From NCBI GenBank assembly GCA_002291855.1, contig DBAW01000246.1, positions 1 through 10,575 on the forward strand: a stretch of 10,575 bases of DNA, given 5' to 3'. Source of the DNA: Sphingomonas sp. UBA1000. GTDB taxonomy: Bacteria; Pseudomonadota; Alphaproteobacteria; Sphingomonadales; Sphingomonadaceae. Made by a program: the position numbers and the translations under genes. Below the pieces are notes generated by a model. It did not search any database. It saw nothing but the letters and a program-made list of their open reading frames with translations, and was not told where the DNA came from. The first letter of the stretch is position 1, and each line of letters starts with the position of its first letter. This document shows, piece by piece, positions 7,034 to 10,575 of this stretch.

Positions 7034-8437
7034 TCAGGCGGCCACATAGCCGTACCAGATGATGAGCAGGATCAGCCGGGGGGCGAAGGCCGAACGGCTG
7101 ATCATCGCCAGACCGGTCGCCGCCGCCGCCAGCCCCGCTGCCAGCGCGGTGCCGGTCATCAGCCGGGCCGGATCGGCCATGGCCAGCGCGGCGGGGGCGA
7201 GCATCGCCATCATCAGCGCGCCGGCCGCCGCGACCAGCGCCAGCCGCCGGGGCCAGCGCCCGGCCGGGGCGGTGGCAATCAGCGGCGCAAGCCCGCGTCC
7301 CTCCATCCGCCCGGCCTGTGCCGACACCCCGAATACGAGCAGCAGCAACGCTACCTGTTCGGTCTGCGCGGCCATGCCGGTCAGCAGCCCGCCGGCCGCA
7401 ATGGCGAGCAGCAGCGGCACGAACACCGGCGCGGCGGCGATCAGCCGCGCTTCGCTGACGATCTGCGCCAGCGGCACAATCCGCGCCGCGCCGGCGGGCC
7501 GTTCGGGGCCGACGGCCGGCAGCGGCCTTGTGCCGATCCGCGCCGCGAGGCGGGTGCCGATGCCGGGGCGGCGGGCGCGGTGGGGGCGCTCGATCAGCCC
7601 GGCGAACAGCGCGATCAGCAGCGCAATGCCCGCCCAGGCCGCGCGCGCGGCGGGATAGCCGGGCGACATCAGCCCGGCCATCGCATCGACCGGGCGGCGG
7701 CCCGGCGCCACGGTTGCCGCACCGATCTGAAGATCGACGTTGCCCGGATCGGTGCCGTGCAGCAACGGGCGGGTAAAGCCCGGAAAATCATAGATGGGGG
7801 CGGCGAAACCGCGCATGTCGCCAGCCGCGACCGGCAGGACGAGGCTGGTCATCCACAGGATGAAAAAGACGATATCGCCCCCCGCACCGCGCAGCACCGG
7901 CACCGCCGCCAGCAGTGCGCGGACCGCCGCCAGCCCGGCGAGCGCGGGCGCAACGATCAGCCACAGCGCAAAGCTCAGCTGCGCGGCCCCCGCCAGTCCG
8001 CCCAGCCCGTCCGGCAGGATGATCTGCGCCAGAAACAGCCCGGCGGCGTTGAGCACCGCGAGCAGTAGCGCCAGCACGGCGAGATCCGCACCGAACCGGC
8101 CGAGCGTCCGCGCGACCCGCGTTCCCGGCATCACGTCCAGAATCTGCCAGGGCTGGCGGCGATTGGTGTTCGATCGCAGATAGATATAGGCAAGCGGCAG
8201 CAACAGCGTCGACACGGTGATGCCCAGGCACACGCCGATCACCGGCGCGGTCAGCACCGGCAGCTGCTTGCCGATGGCGATGGTGATGTTACCGGTATCG
8301 CCGGTCGGGATCATGAAGCGCGCGCCGATGGGCGCGATCAGCATCAGGATCCACAGCCCGGGGCTGCGGGCATAGCGGGCGAGCGCGGCACGCCATGCGG
8401 CCAGCCCCGCCTGCGCGTGCGGATGGGCGGCGATCAT
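7034..8437 (-). CDS. ABC transporter permease, multi-spanning, substrate unknown
   Basis: This 467-residue integral membrane protein has about ten or eleven hydrophobic segments: roughly 26-44, 64-88, 116-140, 152-172, 187-206, 264-283, 336-355, 360-376, 398-422, 428-447 and 453-465. The protein ends almost inside the last one. A hydrophilic, Arg/Pro-rich linker at about 284-330 divides it into two halves, each beginning with an amphipathic stretch before its first helix. This looks like a fused ABC-2-type permease, although I see no diagnostic family motif. The segment between helices at about 207-262 (containing PIYDFPGF and PLLHGTDPG) is probably periplasmic. Its ATG overlaps the stop of the ABC ATPase by 4 nt, so the two are coupled and most likely form one transporter. 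The substrate is unknown. The duplicated peptides at the head of the operon are candidates. Confidence 0.82.
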   Translation of the reverse strand: MIAAHPHAQAGLAAWRAALARYARSPGLWILMLIAPIGARFMIPTGDTGNITIAIGKQLPVLTAPVIGVCLGITVSTLLLPLAYIYLRSNTNRRQPWQILDVMPGTRVARTLGRFGADLAVLALLLAVLNAAGLFLAQIILPDGLGGLAGAAQLSFALWLIVAPALAGLAAVRALLAAVPVLRGAGGDIVFFILWMTSLVLPVAAGDMRGFAAPIYDFPGFTRPLLHGTDPGNVDLQIGAATVAPGRRPVDAMAGLMSPGYPAARAAWAGIALLIALFAGLIERPHRARRPGIGTRLAARIGTRPLPAVGPERPAGAARIVPLAQIVSEARLIAAAPVFVPLLLAIAAGGLLTGMAAQTEQVALLLLVFGVSAQAGRMEGRGLAPLIATAPAGRWPRRLALVAAAGALMMAMLAPAALAMADPARLMTGTALAAGLAAAATGLAMISRSAFAPRLILLIIWYGYVAA

Positions 8438-9150
8438 GCGGGCATCACCGTGCCGCCCTCGACCCGCAGCGTCGCGGCGGCATCGGCGGCCAGTTCGGCC
8501 GCCAGATGGGTGGTCATGACGATGGTCGCGCTCGCCGCCCGCGCGCGGATCAGCGCGGCGACGCGCCCCGCGCTTTCGGCGTCCAGCTCGGCCGTGGGTT
8601 CATCGAGCGCGATCACGCGCGGCGCGCCGAGCAGCGCCTGGATGAACACCAGCCGCCGCCGCATGCCCCCCGAATAGGTGGCGATCAGCCGCCCGGCATC
8701 GGCATAAAGGCCGACCGCATCGGCAAGGGCGAGGAACTGGGCGTCCGCCGCTTGGCCGTCCAGCCCCTTTTGCGCGGCGATGAAGCCGATAAAGGCGCGC
8801 GCCGTCAGATCGTCGGGCAGGTCGACCGCCTGCGGGGCATAGCCGAGCGTGCGGCGATAGGCGCTGAGCGCCCGCGCTCCGCCGGACAGCAGGCCGCCGC
8901 CAAGCTGCGCGCCCTGCCAGCTGATATGGCCCCGGCTCGGCCGCTCGGCGGTTGCGATCAGCCGCAGCAGCGTCGACTTGCCGGCCCCGCTCGGGCCGGT
9001 GAGCAGCGTCAGGCCGGGGGCGAAAGCGTGGCTGACCGCATCGAGCACGACGCGCCGGCCATATTTTTTGCCGATGCCGTGAAGCGCCAGCCCGGCTTCG
9101 GCTGCGGCCCTGTCGGTCACATGCACGGCGGGGCTCGGGTCGGTCGGCAT
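8434..9150 (-). CDS. ABC transporter ATP-binding protein
   Basis: This 238-residue ATPase has Walker A GPSGAGKST (52-60), Q-loop Gln107, signature YSGGMRRR (159-166), Walker B VIALDEP (179-185, catalytic Glu184) and H-loop His215. The SGGMRRR form of the signature is common in drug, antibiotic and ABC-2 exporter ATPases (CcmA/NatA-like), which fits an exporter better than an importer. No substrate-binding protein is encoded nearby. There is no peptidase C39 domain, so it would not process double-glycine leaders. The start codon lies 9 nt after the stop of the second small peptide gene, with no convincing Shine-Dalgarno in between, so translation probably depends on coupling to the peptide gene. 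The first 20 residues are an extra N-terminal lead before the canonical first strand. Confidence 0.92.
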   Translation of the reverse strand: MPTDPSPAVHVTDRAAAEAGLALHGIGKKYGRRVVLDAVSHAFAPGLTLLTGPSGAGKSTLLRLIATAERPSRGHISWQGAQLGGGLLSGGARALSAYRRTLGYAPQAVDLPDDLTARAFIGFIAAQKGLDGQAADAQFLALADAVGLYADAGRLIATYSGGMRRRLVFIQALLGAPRVIALDEPTAELDAESAGRVAALIRARAASATIVMTTHLAAELAADAAATLRVEGGTVMPA

Positions 9151-9159
9151 ATCGTGCGG

Positions 9160-9279
9160 TCAGATCGTCAGGCCGACCGGGGTGGCCGGGCCGACCGCCG
9201 CGATCAGGGTCAGGGTGGCGATGGCGAGCGCGGCGGCAAGTGCGGCGACGCGATTGGCAAGATCGGGGGTGAAGCGCAT
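9160..9279 (-). CDS. 39-residue hydrophobic peptide, copy 2 of a tandem pair (proximal to the ABC genes)
   Basis: Forty codons including TGA, starting at an ATG 8 nt after AAGGA. The product starts MRFTPDLANR, continues with an Ala/Leu/Ile-rich helix (about 11-29) and ends AAVGPATPVGLTI. It is 34/39 identical to the peptide encoded just upstream. Of 18 nucleotide differences over 120 positions, ten are silent, which is the pattern of a selected protein. The shape could be a signal peptide: basic start, hydrophobic core, and a possible signal peptidase site after VGPA that would release the heptapeptide TPVGLTI. It could equally be a single-span membrane peptide. There is no Cys and no double-glycine leader. 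It lies 9 nt before the ABC ATPase gene, clearly in the same transcript. I do not recognise the family. Confidence 0.8.
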   Translation of the reverse strand: MRFTPDLANRVAALAAALAIATLTLIAAVGPATPVGLTI

Positions 9280-9291
9280 GGCGGTGATCCT

Positions 9292-9324
9292 TGGTCTGGT
9301 AGTGGTCTGGCGATGGTCTGGCGG
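9292..9324. repeat. Three direct repeats TGGTCTGG, exact 11-nt period
   Basis: TGGTCTGG occurs at 9292-9299, 9303-9310 and 9314-9321, each followed by a different trinucleotide. The period of 11 nt is close to one DNA turn. In the transcript of the peptide operon these read CCAGACCA and sit directly upstream of the Shine-Dalgarno of the second peptide, filling most of the 52-nt spacer between the two peptide genes. They could be an operator, an RNA-binding site or a by-product of the duplication. Confidence 0.85.
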
Positions 9325-9331
9325 TGCGGGG

Positions 9332-9451
9332 TCAGATGGTCAGGCCCATCGGGGTCGCCGGGCCGACGGCTGCGATGAGGGTCAGGGCAGCGATGGCGAG
9401 CGCGGCGGCAAGGGCGGCGGCGCGGTTGGCGAGGTCGTTGGTGAAGGTCAT
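9332..9451 (-). CDS. 39-residue hydrophobic peptide, copy 1 of a tandem pair (operon head)
   Basis: Forty codons including TGA. The ATG at 9451 has AGGAG 8 nt before it, the same spacing as in the second copy. The product starts MTFTNDLANR, has the same Ala/Leu-rich hydrophobic segment (about 11-29) and ends AAVGPATPMGLTI. Relative to the other copy it changes Arg2 to Thr, Pro5 to Asn, Val11 to Ala, Thr22 to Ala and Val35 to Met. Loss of Arg2 leaves Arg10 as the only basic residue. This copy is thus a poorer signal peptide by charge, though still plausible. It appears to be the first gene of an operon with the second peptide, the ABC ATPase and the permease. Possible roles are exported peptide, peptide-signal precursor or small transporter subunit. 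Function is unknown. Confidence 0.8.
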   Translation of the reverse strand: MTFTNDLANRAAALAAALAIAALTLIAAVGPATPMGLTI

Positions 9452-9453
9452 CG

Positions 9454-9470
9454 GTCTGGCTCCTGTCTGG
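9454..9470. repeat. Two GTCTGG repeats, 11-nt period, around the first peptide's ribosome binding site
   Basis: GTCTGGCT occurs at 9454-9461 and 9465-9472, the same 11-nt period as the triple repeat between the two peptide genes. On the transcript these are GCCAGAC elements on each side of the AGGAG Shine-Dalgarno (9460-9464), so anything that binds or pairs with them would affect translation of the first peptide. Confidence 0.65.
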
Positions 9471-9478
9471 CTGTTCAA

Positions 9479-9516
9479 ATCTGGCAGCCGGCGGCTGATC
9501 CGCCGGCTTGCCAGAT
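9479..9516. promoter_or_regulatory. Strong 16-bp hairpin in the leader of the peptide-ABC operon
   Basis: Arms 9479-9494 and 9500-9516 pair over 16 base pairs with a single bulged T at 9508 and a 5-nt loop. The core is GC-rich (GCCGGCGG/CCGCCGGC) and the outer part reads ATCTGGCA/TGCCAGAT. On the minus strand it lies between the amidohydrolase stop and the first peptide start. Only three T follow it, so it is not a textbook terminator. It could be an attenuator, an mRNA-stabilising stem or a weak terminator of the upstream gene. Another ATCTGGCA on the same strand (9539-9532) could compete for the 3' arm. Confidence 0.6.
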
Positions 9517-9600
9517 GTTTTGCAAAGCCCGTGCCAGATTTTTAAGTGACTGGATTTCCTCGATAACCCTGTTTTGCCGCGCGCGCGACCTGATCCGGTG

Positions 9601-9636
9601 CGGCGAATATTCCCAAGGATCGGCGAATATTTCGCC
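9601..9636. repeat. CGGCGAATATT direct repeat (20-nt period) with a small palindrome
   Basis: CGGCGAATATT is repeated exactly at 9601-9611 and 9621-9631. The second copy extends into a perfect palindrome GGCGAA-TAT-TTCGCC (9622-9636). It begins 15 nt beyond the amidohydrolase stop on the minus strand. No T run follows, so it is not a standard terminator. A 20-nt spacing (two helical turns) would suit a dimeric regulator bound to one face of the DNA. Confidence 0.6.
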
Positions 9637-9650
9637 AATCTGGGGCGGGG

Positions 9651-10574
9651 TCAGCTGCCCTTGAGCACTTTGCCCGCGCGCATGACCAAGCCGACCGCCT
9701 TCAGCCGCTTCACATCGGCGACCGGATCGCCATCGACGGCGATCAGATCGGCGCTCTTGCCCGGCTCGATGGTGCCGATTTCGGCCGACAGGCCGAGCAG
9801 ATCGGCGGCGTTGACGGTCGCCGCCTCGATGGCCGCCATCGGCGTCATGCCATGCTTGACCATCAGCTCGAACTCGTCGGCGTTGCGGCCATGTTTGGAC
9901 ACGCCGGCATCGGTGCCGAACGCGATCCTGACCCCGGCCGGCACCGCCTTTTCCAGCGACTTGCCGGTGATGCCGATCCGCCATTCGATCTTGGCGCGCA
10001 CCTCGGGCGAATAGGCGCCGGGATTGGCGGCCAGCCGCTCGATATAGCCGTTCACCGTCGACAAAGTGGGCACATAATAGGCCCCGGTCTTGCGCATCAG
10101 CGCGACCGTCTGGTCGTCGAGCATCGTGCCATGTTCGATCGAATCCGCGCCGTGGCGCAGCGCGAGCAGGATGCCGTCATTGCCATGGGCGTGGACGGCG
10201 ACCTTCTTGCCGTACAGATGGGCGGTGTCGATCAGCGCCTTGACCTCGTCGTCGAACAATTGCGCGCCCAGCCCCGCGCCGATGCGGCTGTTGACGCCGC
10301 CGGTGGTCGCGATCTTGATGACATCGGCCCCGCGCCCGACCTGCTGGCGCACTGCGCGGCGGCAATCCTCCGCGCCGTCGCACAGATGACCGTGTGGCAT
10401 ATGTTCGGCAAACTCGTCGCGCACGCCCAGCCGGTCGTCCATATGGCCGGCCGTGGCCGAGATCGACGCCCCGGCATCTACGATGCGCGGCCCGTCCACC
10501 CAGCCGCGGGCAATCGCCTCGCGCAGGGCGAGCGTCGCCCCCGCATCGCCCAGATTGCGCACGGTGGTGAAGCC
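9651..10574 (-). CDS. Amidohydrolase family protein (Xaa-dipeptidase/imidazolonepropionase-like), N-terminus beyond the window
   Basis: The frame is open to the right edge, giving 307 visible residues. The apparent GTG start at 10562 is internal: GFTTVRNLGD is a family motif that normally follows about 100 residues holding the HxH metal ligands, which are missing here. The visible part has the lysine of VIKIATTGGV (candidate carboxylated metal bridge), the histidines of VAVHAHG and SIEHGT, and the aspartate of AFGTDAGV, in the usual order. The C-terminal IGTIEPGKSADLIAVDGDP is the typical return to the small beta domain. Relatives include bacterial enzymes that split L-Xaa-L-Arg/Lys or proline dipeptides and are often secreted. 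Specificity cannot be read here, and any signal peptide is outside the window. A 199-nt gap separates it from the peptide genes. Confidence 0.9.
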   Translation of the reverse strand, partial: GFTTVRNLGDAGATLALREAIARGWVDGPRIVDAGASISATAGHMDDRLGVRDEFAEHMPHGHLCDGAEDCRRAVRQQVGRGADVIKIATTGGVNSRIGAGLGAQLFDDEVKALIDTAHLYGKKVAVHAHGNDGILLALRHGADSIEHGTMLDDQTVALMRKTGAYYVPTLSTVNGYIERLAANPGAYSPEVRAKIEWRIGITGKSLEKAVPAGVRIAFGTDAGVSKHGRNADEFELMVKHGMTPMAAIEAATVNAADLLGLSAEIGTIEPGKSADLIAVDGDPVADVKRLKAVGLVMRAGKVLKGS

Positions 10575-10575
10575 G

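Larger units (their letters stand above)
9160..9451 (-). repeat. Tandem duplication of a small peptide gene
   Basis: The two 120-nt coding units (9160-9279 and 9332-9451) align without gaps at 102 of 120 positions. Similarity runs a little beyond both ends: both stops are followed by related C-rich sequence (TGACCGCAC and TGACCCCGCAC), and both starts are preceded by CCAGAC and a purine-rich Shine-Dalgarno. The duplicated unit therefore included the translation signals, and it is old enough for silent positions to have changed. Confidence 0.85.
9452..9650. other. 199-nt intergenic region between the amidohydrolase and the peptide genes
   Basis: This is the only sizeable gap on the minus strand in this part, and it is visibly less GC-rich than its surroundings (for example around 9535-9575). 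It holds the CGGCGAATATT repeats, the 16-bp hairpin and the CCAGA/TCTGG elements. A promoter for the peptide operon is expected here, but I cannot name one with confidence. TAAAAA at 9545-9540 on the minus strand is a possible -10 box, with only a poor -35 match (TTATCG) about 16 nt upstream. No start codon supports a separate small gene in this gap. Confidence 0.5.

Noticed and set aside
9292..9324. CRISPR-like array
   Set aside because: The octamer repeats are 3 nt apart, with no spacers of useful length and no cas genes nearby.
9479..9516. Calling the 16-bp hairpin a canonical terminator of the amidohydrolase
   Set aside because: Only three T follow the stem on the minus strand and it lies 135 nt after the stop, so I list it as a regulatory structure with uncertain role.
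9477..9570. Short minus-strand frame with an amphipathic look (IEEIQSLKNLARALQ) ending at 9477
   Set aside because: No ATG, GTG or TTG opens the frame before this segment. An internal TTG would leave only about 16 residues and lacks a ribosome binding site.
9210..9638. 142-residue minus-strand ORF across the peptide genes
   Set aside because: Arg/Pro/Ser-rich composition typical of an out-of-frame GC-rich reading. The two peptide frames show the selection signal instead.

Overview
The window is very GC-rich, with coding third positions dominated by G and C, little intergenic space and many ATGA-type overlaps. An outer-envelope S46 dipeptidyl peptidase, a tesA/ybbA/ybbP-like cluster, a DCC-family protein and an Xaa-dipeptidase-type amidohydrolase together suggest an alphaproteobacterium, most likely a sphingomonad. 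The taxonomy is inferred from gene content and composition, not from a marker gene.

Layout. (1) 2-208 (+): C-terminal end of a GNAT acetyltransferase. (2) 307-2430 (+): exported S46 dipeptidyl peptidase with a strong ribosome binding site and its own intrinsic terminator (2460-2488). (3) 6269 down to 2504 (-): a tightly packed run of four genes, namely ABC ATPase (YbbA-like), ten-TM FtsX-type permease (YbbP-like), DCC thioredoxin-like protein and a 50-residue membrane peptide. Each is joined to the next by a 4-nt overlap or a gap of at most 11 nt. (4) 6268-7017 (+): GDSL esterase (TesA-like) with a lipoprotein signal. It diverges from the ATPase, and the two start codons overlap in one CATG. 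(5) 9451 down to 7034 (-): two nearly identical 39-residue peptide genes in tandem, followed 9 nt later by an ABC ATPase and, with a 4-nt overlap, a roughly ten-TM permease. The ORF track does not contain the peptide genes. (6) 9452-9650: an intergenic leader with a strong 16-bp hairpin and repeated CCAGA/TCTGG elements. (7) 9651 to the right edge (-): an amidohydrolase that lacks its N-terminus.

How they may work together. The ATPase, permease and esterase of region 3-4 match the TesA-YbbA-YbbP set of Escherichia coli: a MacB-like mechanotransmission ABC pair that does not itself carry substrate through the membrane, working with a lipid/ester hydrolase on the periplasmic side. Region 5 is the least conventional part. 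The duplicated peptides have diverged mostly at silent positions, so they appear to be selected as proteins. They carry good ribosome binding sites, and they sit in the same transcription unit as an ABC transporter of unassigned substrate. They could be exported peptides, precursors of very short signal peptides, or small membrane subunits of the transporter. The sequence alone does not decide between these. I see no rRNA, tRNA, CRISPR array or insertion sequence in the window.
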